Shown: piece after piece, positions 36,136 through 44,777 of the stretch | Position numbering within the stretch: position 1 is the stretch's first letter | Layout of the letters: each line of letters opens with the position of its first letter | DNA from: CAWGYQ01 sp963817395 | GTDB lineage: Bacteria > Acidobacteriota > Vicinamibacteria > Vicinamibacterales > CAVPJW01 | DNA: 64,000 nt | Assembly (NCBI GenBank): GCA_963817395.1 | Contig: CAWFOC010000001.1 | Coordinates: forward strand, 62,001-126,000 | Direction of reading: 5' to 3' | Notes under the pieces: model-generated | The model's input: the letters and a program-made list of their open reading frames with translations, nothing else | Told to the model about the DNA's origin: nothing | The model's database searches: none | Program-made: the position numbers and the translations under genes

Positions 36136-36446
36136 GCTCCGTGCGACGGCGCGGAGCGCGTGTGAAAGCCGGCTGCCTCGAGCGCGTTGTGCAGATCCTG
36201 CAGCGTCGACAGCTCGACCGTGGTGGCGCCCGATCCCGGAGTCGACAGGAAGCGATCGATGCTATACATGCGGAAGCGAATGGCTTCCATGTGGAAGGAC
36301 CCGATGGCCGTCAGCAGCTGCTCGGCCTCGTAGATTGGCTTGGCGACGGTCGCCGGGTTGGACCTCATGCGCAAGAGTGCCAGCAGATCGTTGGCTTTCT
36401 GGGCCGCACGCGTGCGTGCGTCGGCCTGCTCTGAGGGGGCTGTCAT
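36132..36446 (-). CDS. Small helical protein, unknown function
   Basis: 104 residues from ATG 36446 (MTAPSEQADARTRAAQKAND). Mostly predicted helix: LLALLRMRSNPATVAKPIYE, AEQLLTAIGSFHMEAIRFRM, TVELSTLQDLHNALEAAGFH. There is no signal peptide or membrane helix. It is coupled to the 68-residue gene downstream by an ATGA overlap. The pair may form a small complex; no function can be given. Confidence 0.6.
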   Translation of the reverse strand: MTAPSEQADARTRAAQKANDLLALLRMRSNPATVAKPIYEAEQLLTAIGSFHMEAIRFRMYSIDRFLSTPGSGATTVELSTLQDLHNALEAAGFHTRSAPSHGA

Positions 36447-36598
36447 TTGCCTCGCGTCTGGAAGGATTTCTTGAAGTGTAGCAAAGGCGGGCGATGGGCG
36501 CTCCAGTAAACTGGTTTCATTGGTGCCGGCGATTCGTCCGCCGCCAGGCACCGGCCGGGCATCGTACAATCTGCAGGCGCGCTCTTCAGGAGGACCCG

Positions 36599-37582
36599 AT
36601 GCGAACAGCTGTCGTCACCGCGCTGGCAATCGTCTGGATCGGTTCAGGAGCGATGGCAGCGCCGGCCGGGCAGCAACCAGCCACTTCTGCAGCTCTAAGC
36701 ACGCCTGCGAGCGTGATCCCGGACGTGCGGGCCGCGATTGCCAAGGGCGACTTCGACGGCGGCGAGCAGGTGCTGGCCCGCTATCAGGCTGCGCACGGCC
36801 AGACGCCCGACAGCCTCGAAGCGCTGTCCTGGCTCGGGCGAGGCGCCCTGGCGGCCGACCTGCTCGATCGCGCCGACGGGTACGCGAAAGAGACCCGGCA
36901 GCTCGCCGAAGGCTTGCTGAAGACCCGCGAACTCGACGCGGAACGCCACCTGCCTATCGCGCTTGGCGCCGCCTTCGAGGTTCAGGCACACGTCCTGGCA
37001 CGACGCGAACGGAGGGCCGAAGCGATTTACCTGTTGAACCGCGCGCTCGAAGACTACGGGTCCACGTCGATCCGCACGCGCCTCCAGAAGAACATGCACC
37101 TGCTGAGTCTCGAAGGCAAGCCCGCGCCGCCACTCACGGCGGAAGAGTACGTGGGCGCGAAGCCTCGTTCGTTTGCCGAGCTCAAGGGCCGCCCCATCCT
37201 GCTGTTCTTCTGGGCCCATTGGTGCCCGGACTGCAAGATGCAGGCGCCCATGCTCGACCGGCTCGAGCAGACATACCGCGATCGCGGTCTCGTGGTCGTG
37301 GCGCCCACGCAGCGTTACGGCTACATCAAGCGCGGCACCGATGCCACGGCGGCTGACGAGGACGCGCACATCGGACGGATCCGCGATGAGCAGTACGGCG
37401 CGGTGGACAACATGTCGGTGACCATCAGCCAGGAAGATTTCGCCAACTACGGCGCCAGCACCACACCAACGATCGTCCTCATCGACCGCGCGGGCATCGT
37501 GCGGCTCTACCACCCCGGCCGGATGACCGACGAGGAGCTGGAGCCGCGCGTCCGGGCGCTCGTCGAATCGGGCACGAACTGA
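36599..37582 (+). CDS. TlpA/thioredoxin-like periplasmic protein with TPR-like N-terminus
   Basis: 327 residues from ATG 36599, with AGGAGG seven bases upstream. The signal peptide MRTAVVTALAIVWIGSGAMA is followed by a helical repeat region (residues about 45-180; VRAAIAKGDFDGGEQVLARY, SLEALSWLGRGALAADLLDR, AIYLLNRALEDYGSTSIRTR). A C-terminal thioredoxin fold has the redox motif FFWAHWCPDCKMQAPMLDRL and the cis-Pro segment GASTTPTIVLIDRAGIV. The WCPDC active site suits a periplasmic thiol-disulfide reductase. The helical N-terminus may recruit a partner. Confidence 0.88.
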   Translation: MRTAVVTALAIVWIGSGAMAAPAGQQPATSAALSTPASVIPDVRAAIAKGDFDGGEQVLARYQAAHGQTPDSLEALSWLGRGALAADLLDRADGYAKETRQLAEGLLKTRELDAERHLPIALGAAFEVQAHVLARRERRAEAIYLLNRALEDYGSTSIRTRLQKNMHLLSLEGKPAPPLTAEEYVGAKPRSFAELKGRPILLFFWAHWCPDCKMQAPMLDRLEQTYRDRGLVVVAPTQRYGYIKRGTDATAADEDAHIGRIRDEQYGAVDNMSVTISQEDFANYGASTTPTIVLIDRAGIVRLYHPGRMTDEELEPRVRALVESGTN

Positions 37583-37593
37583 TCGCCTGGGAA

Positions 37594-38511
37594 TCAGAAC
37601 GGCAGCGGATCGGTGCTACGTATGAATCTGACGCCCATCTGCTCGAACCGTGAAAACTGCTGACGCGTCAGCTCTTCGAAATCGATCGTGGGATGGCGGA
37701 CCGGGGACGTGCAGTCGCGCAGGATGTAAGTTCGCCGCAACCCGCGCTCGCTGAACTCCTCGACGAGGTCCTCCACCGTCTCGAGCACGCAGTGGCTCGA
37801 CGCCTCGCCCGCAATCAGAATGTGGTCCCGGTTCCTCAACAGATCGAGAAAGGCGGCGCTCTTGCGAGCCTGGGGATTGCCAGGCACCGCGATCTCCGGC
37901 TGCAGAATCGAGTAGTGCTCGGTCTGAGGAATGCTGCCCTTGGTCCACAGATTCGGCTGGGTCCCCCGCGCGATCGCGTGCCAGAAGACCGCGGACCAGA
38001 GCTCCGGATCGAGCGCGTTCCCGAGCCCCCCGATCGGCACGTGATACGGCCAGATCGTGAGCGCCTTCTTGGCGCGCTCGCGGAGCTTCTGCACGTACCG
38101 GATCGACCACTCCCGATCCGTCACCGGTGTCCAGTGCCCGGCTGCGACGTCTTCCGGCGTGATGACGGTGAACGGAGCCGGATGATGGCCGTCGGGCGAC
38201 TTCCACCAGGACGCGTGAAAGATCTGGTGCGGCACGTGCGAGTCGAGCGAGCAGGTGATGTCGGTGATGCGGCCGGCGTGCCGGTAGATGAAGGCGATCA
38301 GCCGGCGGATATCGTCCTCGGCGCCGGGGACGTACAGCGATCCCTGCTCATGGCAGAAATCGATCTGCATGTCCACGATCAGCAGGTGCACTTTGACCCG
38401 ATCGTCGGCTGACGGCGGCAGCCCGGCGTCCGCCGCGTCCCGGGAAATGCGGGTCACATCGGGATAGAAGAGCGTGCCGACGCGCGCGGGATCGTAAAAA
38501 GTAGGCGGCAA
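37594..38511 (-). CDS. Isochorismatase/nicotinamidase-like cysteine hydrolase
   Basis: 305 residues. The alpha/beta isochorismatase-like fold shows the catalytic Asp in VHLLIVDMQIDFCHEQGSLY, a nicotinamidase-like ITCSLDSHVPHQIFHASWW stretch, a Lys in NLWTKGSIPQTEHYS, and the nucleophile Cys in ILIAGEASSHCVLETVEDLV. It is longer than classical nicotinamidase (about 210 residues), with an N-terminal extension and a central insert. A nicotinamide or other amide substrate is plausible but not certain. The C-terminus is unusual (TRQQFSRFEQMGVRFIRSTD). It is convergent with the TlpA-like gene. Confidence 0.82.
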   Translation of the reverse strand: MPPTFYDPARVGTLFYPDVTRISRDAADAGLPPSADDRVKVHLLIVDMQIDFCHEQGSLYVPGAEDDIRRLIAFIYRHAGRITDITCSLDSHVPHQIFHASWWKSPDGHHPAPFTVITPEDVAAGHWTPVTDREWSIRYVQKLRERAKKALTIWPYHVPIGGLGNALDPELWSAVFWHAIARGTQPNLWTKGSIPQTEHYSILQPEIAVPGNPQARKSAAFLDLLRNRDHILIAGEASSHCVLETVEDLVEEFSERGLRRTYILRDCTSPVRHPTIDFEELTRQQFSRFEQMGVRFIRSTDPLPF

Positions 38512-38529
38512 GAGACTCAGACGCTCCCT

Positions 38530-39148
38530 TCAGTACCCCATCTCGCGCTCGATGCCGCGCACGATGCGCGCGAGCTCATCGACGAGAGCATTGCCGCCCG
38601 CTTCACGAAACGACCGGACGAGCGACTGGTAGTACCAAATCACATCGTCGGGCTTCGCGCGAAATCGATCCCACGTCCGGTCGCCAATCGTTCGAAGATC
38701 GCGCAGGATGCCCCATGCGTTGTGAACCTTGTCGGCGACGGACACTCGAAGCTCGTCGGCGGCGAGATGACGTGCGTGATCGATATAGCGGGTCTTTCCG
38801 GTCGATCCAGGGCTCCTTCGGCACCTCCCACGAATCGGTACACGCCTCGACGATGCGGGCGACTTTGTCGCCGAACTGCCGGCGCACGTCGTCCAGCCGC
38901 GGCCGGCCACCATGATCCTCGGCAACGTCGTGCAGCAACGCGGCGATCGCCTCGTCTTCGTCGCCGCCGTCGTCGAGAACCAGAGACGCGACGCCCAGGA
39001 GGTGCGACACGTATGGCGTGTCACGGCCCTTCCTGGTTTGGCTGCCGTGAGCCTCGATGGCGTAGCCGACGGCTACTTCGAACCGCTCGCTGAGCAACCT
39101 GGGCACACGTCCTTCTCTCGTGGCGCCCGGGCGCGTCCGATCTGCCAA
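38530..39148 (-). CDS. HD-domain phosphohydrolase, RelA/SpoT-like (frameshifted)
   Basis: About 205 residues across two phases. Phase one, from ATG 39148, has FEVAVGYAIEAHGSQTRKGR, DTPYVSHLLGVASLVLDDGG and the HD motif IAALLHDVAEDHGGRPRLDD. Phase two, from about 38800, has TRYIDHARHLAADELRVSVA-DKVHNAWGILRDLR and ends GIEREMGY. The layout is the small HD hydrolase related to the SpoT/Mesh1 (p)ppGpp hydrolase domain, without a synthetase domain. A (p)ppGpp or nucleotide hydrolase role is possible. All metal-site motifs are kept and only one shift (about 38790-38805) is needed, so a sequence error is likely. Confidence 0.82.
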
Positions 39149-39169
39149 GGCCCGGCCGCAGGCGCCACA

Positions 39170-40135
39170 TTATGGCACGGGCGTGCAGACGAAGCCGTCC
39201 CCGAGGGCCGGCGATCCGACTACTGACGAGAGGGACCGTCGAAGGTCTCGCTGCGTCGTGACGGAGAATTTGCGGTAATTCGAGAATTCCGTGACGGCCA
39301 TCAGATCGAACTTGCGGACCAGCAGCGACCGGCCGCGCATTTCGATGCGCGCGAGACGGGGAAGCCACACTTCGTCGTTCACCTTCGTGCGCTCGTACGT
39401 GAACCGACCGCCTTCCTGAATTCGTCCAACAAAGCCCCAGCCGACATTGATGGTCTCGGTCGAATCGAGCTCGGCTTTCATCAACTGATATTCCGATTCG
39501 CTGATCCACACGCGGCCGTTGAACTTTGGAAAATACCGCCCGGGCTTCGACCGCGGTCTCGCGTCAGCGCGCGGGGTGAGCGACACCACGATGGCCGGAT
39601 GTCCGTTGATGGCCTCTCGGCCGATGAGCCGCATCTCGAACACCCGGAAGACGTCGTCGACGATGTCGTCGCGGGTGCGCCGATCGGCAGCCTCTTTCGC
39701 TTCGCGCCGAGCGCGGGCGGTTGGCGATTCGTGGAGACGCTGTTGCTGCAGATCGGAGAGGTACTTCTGGTACTCCGCGTCGCGTCGCGCGAGCTCCTTC
39801 GGGTCGAGCGGCACGCCGTTATCGGCAATGAGCCGGCGATAACGGTGACCGGGCTCGGGCGATGGATAGACCTCGAAGAGTCGCGTGCGTCCGACGTGCA
39901 CCTTGCCCAGCTTGCTCACCCGGACGTCTTCCCGTCGCTCGAGGTAGGTGTAGTCGCGCTGCAGGTCTTCGTCGGTGAAGAGTCGGGCGCGCACCGCGGC
40001 CACAAACGCGGTCGCCTCCGGGAGCGGCCGTGCCGGTTGGGCCGACAGCCAAGGACTCGTGACGAGCAGCCCCGCCAGCGCGCCAATCAGCGTGCCGCTC
40101 GGCTTGCAATACCGCGAGCGCCTACTGGGGAGCAT
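39170..40135 (-). CDS. Secreted protein of unknown function
   Basis: About 321 residues from ATG 40135 (MLPSRRSRYCKPSG), with a hydrophobic export signal (LIGALAGLLVTSPWLSAQPA). The mature part has RRYTYLERREDV-like, RLFEVYPSPEPGHRYRRLIA and GREAINGHPAIVVSLTPRAD segments, and a beta-rich C-terminus (RVWISESEYQLMKAELDSTE, FTYERTKVNDEVWLPRLARI). The pattern resembles the LolA/outer-membrane lipoprotein-sorting beta-fold proteins of acidobacteria, but this is only a structural impression. A start at 40258 is possible but would put the signal 40 residues in. Confidence 0.65.
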   Translation of the reverse strand: MLPSRRSRYCKPSGTLIGALAGLLVTSPWLSAQPARPLPEATAFVAAVRARLFTDEDLQRDYTYLERREDVRVSKLGKVHVGRTRLFEVYPSPEPGHRYRRLIADNGVPLDPKELARRDAEYQKYLSDLQQQRLHESPTARARREAKEAADRRTRDDIVDDVFRVFEMRLIGREAINGHPAIVVSLTPRADARPRSKPGRYFPKFNGRVWISESEYQLMKAELDSTETINVGWGFVGRIQEGGRFTYERTKVNDEVWLPRLARIEMRGRSLLVRKFDLMAVTEFSNYRKFSVTTQRDLRRSLSSVVGSPALGDGFVCTPVP

Positions 40136-40428
40136 TTCTCGGACAGTTTCCTGCACGTCCCGGGCCAGGTCTTGCTGCGTCCACAATGCGCCGGAACCAG
40201 TGCGCGTATCATTGGCAGACAGGTCTACAAGGAAAGGGTGGCCACCCGCGCCTGGCACTATCGTGCCCCTCTGGGGGGAACCTTCGCGAGATGACGGCGA
40301 AGGCCGGATGCGTGTACAGTCCGAACGCCCGCGTCGCCGTGTCTCCTGCGCAGGCGTCGATTCACGCCCGGCTCGAGCGGGTGGTTCGATGTCCAGGGCG
40401 AATTCGTGGCGAAGGAAACGAGCAGAGG

Positions 40429-42020
40429 ATGAGTGCGGCGAGCGTTCATGACCCTTCGCGCGTGAACACTGCGTCGCTCAACCCGCCGGTGGTGATCGTC
40501 GGAGCCGGGCCAGCCGGCCTCACCGCGGCCTACGAGCTGGGTGCGCGCGGCGTTCCCACGCTCACCCTCGAGCAGGATCGGCAGGTTGGCGGTCTCGCCA
40601 GGACCGTCGAGTACAAGGGATTTCGCTTCGACATTGGCGGTCACCGCTTTTTCACGAAGGTGCCTGTCATCGCCGAGCTGTGGCGTGCCATGCTCGGCAG
40701 CGATCTGCTGTCACGTCCACGACTCTCGCGAATCTACTATCGCAGCCGTTTCTTCGACTATCCCCTGAAGCCCGTGAACACCTTGCGCAATCTCGGGGTG
40801 TTCACGAGCGTGGGCGTTCTCTTGAGCTATCTGCGGGTCGTGCATTTTCCCAATCAGGCCGGAAGTCAGCTTCGCCGACTGGGTCTCCAACCGCTTCGGA
40901 CGGAAGCTCTATCACATCTTCTTCAAGACCTACACCGAGAAGGTGTGGGGCATCCCGTGCGACACCATCGGCGCTCAGTGGGCCGCGCAGCGCATCAAGG
41001 GCCTCTCGCTCAAGACCGCCGTGATCGCGATGTTGCGGCCACAGCGGGGCAGGTCGAGCGGAGCGACGATCAAGACGCTGATCGACGAATTCGAGTATCC
41101 GCGACTCGGTCCCGGCATGATGTGGGAGGCGTTTCGCGCGAGAGTGGAGGCGTCGGGAGGGCGCGTGGATCTCGGGTGGCGCGTCACCCGCCTTCGACAT
41201 TCCGGCCATCGGATCGCCGCTCTCGACGCCGAGAGCGAGTGCGGCCACCGTTCGGAGCCCGTTTCGCACGTCATTTCCACGATGCCTCTTCGCCAGCTGA
41301 TTCACGCGCTCGACCCGGCGCCGCCGGAAGCGGTCCAGCGAGCCGCGACTCAGCTGAAGTATCGCGATTTTCTGACCGTCGCGCTCATCCTGGATGCGGC
41401 CGATGTCTTTCCCGACAACTGGATCTACGTGCACGACGATAGCGGTCAAGGTGGGCAGGATCCAGAACTTCAAGAACTGGAGCCCCGAGATGGTTCCAGA
41501 TCCCGGCAAGACCTGCCTCGGCCTCGAGTACTTCTGCTTCGAGGGCGACGGCCTCTGGACGCTGTCCGACGAGGAGTTGATTGAGCTGGCCACACGCGAG
41601 CTCGACGCCATCGGGCTCACCCAGGGACATCCCGTCATCGACGGCGCCGTCGTGCGCATGCCGAAGGCCTATCCGGTGTACGACGAAGGGTACGAGGCCG
41701 CCCTGGCGGTGGTTCGCCAGTACCTGGCAGGCTTCGAGAACCTGCAGGTGATCGGGCGCAACGGCATGCACAAGTACAACAACCAGGATCACTCCATGCT
41801 GACCGCCATCCTCGCCGTGAGGAATTTCTACGGCGAGAAGTTCGACATCTGGGCCGTCAATTCCGACGACGAGTACCACGAGGAGCAGTCGGAGATAGCG
41901 TCGAAGGGCCCGGTCAAGGACATGCTCGACGCGGCCAGTACCCAGCCTCTGGTGCCGAGGGCATCCGTCAATCGCGCCACGTCGTCTGCCGGATCGCCGT
42001 CGGAGCAGTCGCCGTCCTGA
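40429..42020 (+). CDS. UDP-galactopyranose-mutase-like FAD oxidoreductase (frameshifted)
   Basis: About 530 residues from ATG 40429 in three phases. Phase one has the FAD Rossmann motif VVIVGAGPAGLTAAYELGAR, LEQDRQVGGLARTVEYKGFR and FDIGGHRFFTKVPVI. Phase two (after about 40860) has SFADWVSNRFGRKLYHIFFK-TYTEKVWGIPC and YPRLGPGMMWEAFRARVEAS. Phase three (after about 41440) has KVGRIQNFKNWSPEMVPDPG, GLEYFCFEGDGLWTLSDEEL and a C-terminal GRNGMHKYNNQDHSMLTAIL. These blocks define the UDP-galactopyranose-mutase/protoporphyrinogen-oxidase-like group found in envelope polysaccharide clusters. The downstream GT2 fits such a role. The last 30 residues are low-complexity. Both shifts keep all motifs, so indel errors are likely. 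Confidence 0.85.
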
Positions 42021-42049
42021 GCCGCGCATTCCCTGGTCGAGACCGGTCC

Positions 42050-43112
42050 GTGCAACTCTCCGTCATCGTTCCATTCCATCGTCACCGGCCACAACTCGAA
42101 CGGTGTCTCGCGGCGCTGTCCTTGCGGCGGCCCGACGTACGAGCTCATCGTCGTGGCGGACGGCGCGGTTGAAGACTGCCGGCTGTTGGTGGCTCGAGCG
42201 TCAGGCACCCTGGTCGAGATCGATGGCCCGCGGGGCCCGGCCGTCGCACGCAACCGCGGCGCCGCCATCGCCAGCGGCGATCTGCTCGTGTTCGTGGATT
42301 CCGACGTCGTGGTGCCACCAGAGAATTTCGATCGCCTGGTGGCGATGTTTGCCGCGGCCCCCACGCTGCACGCGGTCTTCGGGGCGTACGACGAAGAGCC
42401 GGCTGACCCCGGGTTCGTGTCCCAGTACAAGAATCTCGCGCACTCCTTCGTGCACCAGTCCTCGGAGCCGGTCTCGAGGACGTTCTGGGCGGGCTTCGGC
42501 GCGGTGCGCCGGAGCGCCTTCCTGGCCGTGGGCGGGTTCGACGAGCGTTTCGAGCGGCCGAGCATGGAGGATGTCGACTTCGGGTATCGCTTGTCCGCTG
42601 CCGGTTATCAGATTCGCCTCGAGCACGAGCTGCGCGTGTGCCACTTGAAGCGATGGACCTTGACGTCGCTCGTGGAAGCCGACGTGCTCTATCGCGGCAT
42701 CCCGTGGACGCAGCTCATCCTGCGAGAAGGACGGGCCGAAAACGACCTGAACCTGCGAACCAGCTACCGGGTTGCGGTCGTGCTGGCCTATCTGACGGTG
42801 GCCCTGGTCGTTGCCGCCGTCTGGTACCCGTGGCTGCTCGTGCCGGCGACGTTGTCGCTGGCCGGGATCGTGAGCCTCAACCTCCCGCTCTATCGGTTCT
42901 TCCTGTCGAGGCGTGGACTCCTGTTCACGATCGGCGTGGTGCCACTGCAGCTGCTGTATCACCTCTATAACGGCATCTCGTTCGTGGCGGGCTCGCTCGT
43001 GTTTTTTGCGAGACGCTGGACCGGCGTGGCGTTGCCCTGGACCGTGCCGCAAACCAGATGGAACGGGCCATTGCCGCCGGTCGATCCGGCGCGGGTCACA
43101 CGACCGAGGTGA
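42050..43112 (+). CDS. Family 2 glycosyltransferase, membrane-anchored (frameshifted)
   Basis: About 353 residues from GTG 42050. The first 30 residues (QLSVIVPFHRHRPQLERCLA-AL) are the GT2 N-terminus; the phase changes near 42140 and YELIVVADGAVEDC-like sequence continues. Motifs: the nucleotide-sugar DxD in LLVFVDSDVVVPPENF, the acceptor-side WAGFGAVRRSAFLAVGGFDE and the ED of MEDVDFGYRLSAAG. Two or three membrane helices close the protein (VAVVLAYLTVALVVAAVWYP, GLLFTIGVVPLQLLYHLYNG). It transfers a sugar on the inner membrane face, probably in the same envelope glycan pathway as the upstream UGM-like enzyme (30-base gap). Confidence 0.87.
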
Positions 43113-43166
43113 GTCGGACACGCGGCGGACATCAGCCGCCGTGCTAGAATTCCGCGAACCATCACC

Positions 43167-44160
43167 ATGAGTGTGCGGCTCGCGTGCATCCTCACCGTTC
43201 TCGTTGTCGCCCGTGCCCGCGGCGCTGGCCCAAGTGAGCGCCGCGCAGGCGCCAATCCGCGTGGCGCTCGTCAAGATGCCGTTTCGGGGCGAGCGGAACC
43301 TGCCGGACCGCTCCGATGTTCCCGACTACCTCGAGAAGGGCAACCTGCGGACGCTGCTCGAGGCCGAGGGTGTCACCGTCAAGCCGATCGTGACGGTCGA
43401 GCTCGATGCCGAGGAGCAGAAGGCGTACGGCGAGTGGAACCGCCTCGCGCTCGCGAACGGCCAGCTCGCCCGAGCCGTGGCCGCGGCCCGTCGAGAGGGC
43501 GCCTTCCCCGTGGGCCTCTTGGCCAACTGCAGCGCGCTCTCGGGCATGCTCGGCGGGCTGCAGCACTCCGGGCCCTCCGCGCGTCCCTTGCGCGTCGGTC
43601 TCGTCTTCATCGATGCGCATGGTGATTTCAATACCCCGGAGACGACGCTGAGCGGGATGCTCGGCGGGATGCCGGTGGCGATTGCCGCCGGCATGTGCCT
43701 GACGAGGATGCGTGTGAAATCGGGGCTCGACCCGGCGCTGCCCCAGCGTCACATCGTGCTCGGCGCCGTGCGCGATACGGATCCGCTCGAGCAGGACCTG
43801 CTGGATCGATCCGAGATCGAGCACATTTCGGTGGACGACATTCGCACCAGATCGGCGCGGATCCACGATCAGATGAAGCGTCTGTCGGCGCAGACCGACG
43901 TCATCTATGTGCACATCGACATGGACGTCCTCGATCCGAAGGAAGTCCCGGGCCATCCGCTGACCGTGCCAGACGGACCCACCAGCCTGGAGCTGGCGGC
44001 GGCGCTGACCGACATGTTCACCTACGAGAAAGCCGCCGCGTTCGGCGTGGCGTCTACGCCGTCCGGTGAGCGCGACCCCAACGGCGTGTCGCGGCAGGCG
44101 GCGTACAACCTGATCATGGGCGCGGTGAAGGGGCTGCGGCAGCGGGCCGGCAGCCATTGA
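43167..44160 (+). CDS. Secreted arginase/agmatinase/formiminoglutamase-family hydrolase
   Basis: About 330 residues. Metal ligands are present in GLVFIDAHGDFNTPET (DAHGD) and VIYVHIDMDVLDPKEVPGHP (DMDVLD), and the fold end EKAAAFGVASTPSGERDPNG matches the ureohydrolase family, which uses two Mn ions to hydrolyse guanidino or formimino groups. ATG 43167 (MSVRLACILTVLVV) is a good signal-peptide start but one base out of phase with LSPVPAALAQVSAAQAPIRV, so an indel near 43205 is likely. A periplasmic ureohydrolase is unusual, as the family is normally cytosolic. Formiminoglutamase would complete a Hut pathway, but the export signal argues against it. Confidence 0.83.
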
Positions 44161-44175
44161 CACGGGAGACTGTCG

Positions 44176-44763
44176 ATGATGACCACCGTCGTGACACTCG
44201 TGGCAGGCCTGCTGGCGCAGGCTGCGGCTGCACCGCGCGCCATCGCCCCGCCGGAGGCGCAGATCGCCTCCGCGCTTCTCGCGGCGCCCGAGGAGCGACG
44301 GGACGCAGCGACCGTTCTCGGTTACGACACCGCCGGCAAGCTCACGACGCTTCGAAGCGGGACGAACGATCTCATCTGCCTTGCGGACACTCCCACCGAC
44401 GACACCTTCAGTGTCGCGTGCTATCACAAGGATCTCGAGCCGTTCATGGCCCGCGGGCGTGAGCTCGTGACGCAGGGCGTCACAGGAAAAGAACGAGAGC
44501 AGCTCCGCTTCAAGGAGATCGAAGCCGGCACGCTCGCCATGTCGCGTGAGCCGAGGACACTCTACGTGCTCACCGGAAGCGCCTACGATCCGGCGACCAA
44601 TACGGTGGCCAATTCGTACCTGCGGTGGGTGATCTATCTGCCGTTCGCCACTGCTGCTTCGACCGGACTGGCGGTGAAACCGACGCCCGGTGGCCCATGG
44701 CTGATGTATCCCGGCACGGCAGGCGCACACATCATGATCAGCCCGCCTCGCGAGACCAAATAG
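44176..44763 (+). CDS. Secreted protein, unknown function
   Basis: 195 residues, 15 bases after the arginase-family gene. A signal peptide (MTTVVTLVAGLLAQAAAAPR) precedes a domain with TVLGYDTAGKLTTLRSGTND-LICLAD and FSVACYHKDLEPFMARGREL, and a C-terminal YLPFATAASTGLAVKPTPGG-PWLMYPGTAGAHIMI. It occurs as a co-directional pair with the arginase-like protein and is likely co-transcribed. I recognise no named family. Two cysteines (LICLAD, FSVACYH) could form a disulfide in the periplasm. Confidence 0.7.
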   Translation: MMTTVVTLVAGLLAQAAAAPRAIAPPEAQIASALLAAPEERRDAATVLGYDTAGKLTTLRSGTNDLICLADTPTDDTFSVACYHKDLEPFMARGRELVTQGVTGKEREQLRFKEIEAGTLAMSREPRTLYVLTGSAYDPATNTVANSYLRWVIYLPFATAASTGLAVKPTPGGPWLMYPGTAGAHIMISPPRETK

Positions 44764-44777
44764 CGAAACGGTCCTGG

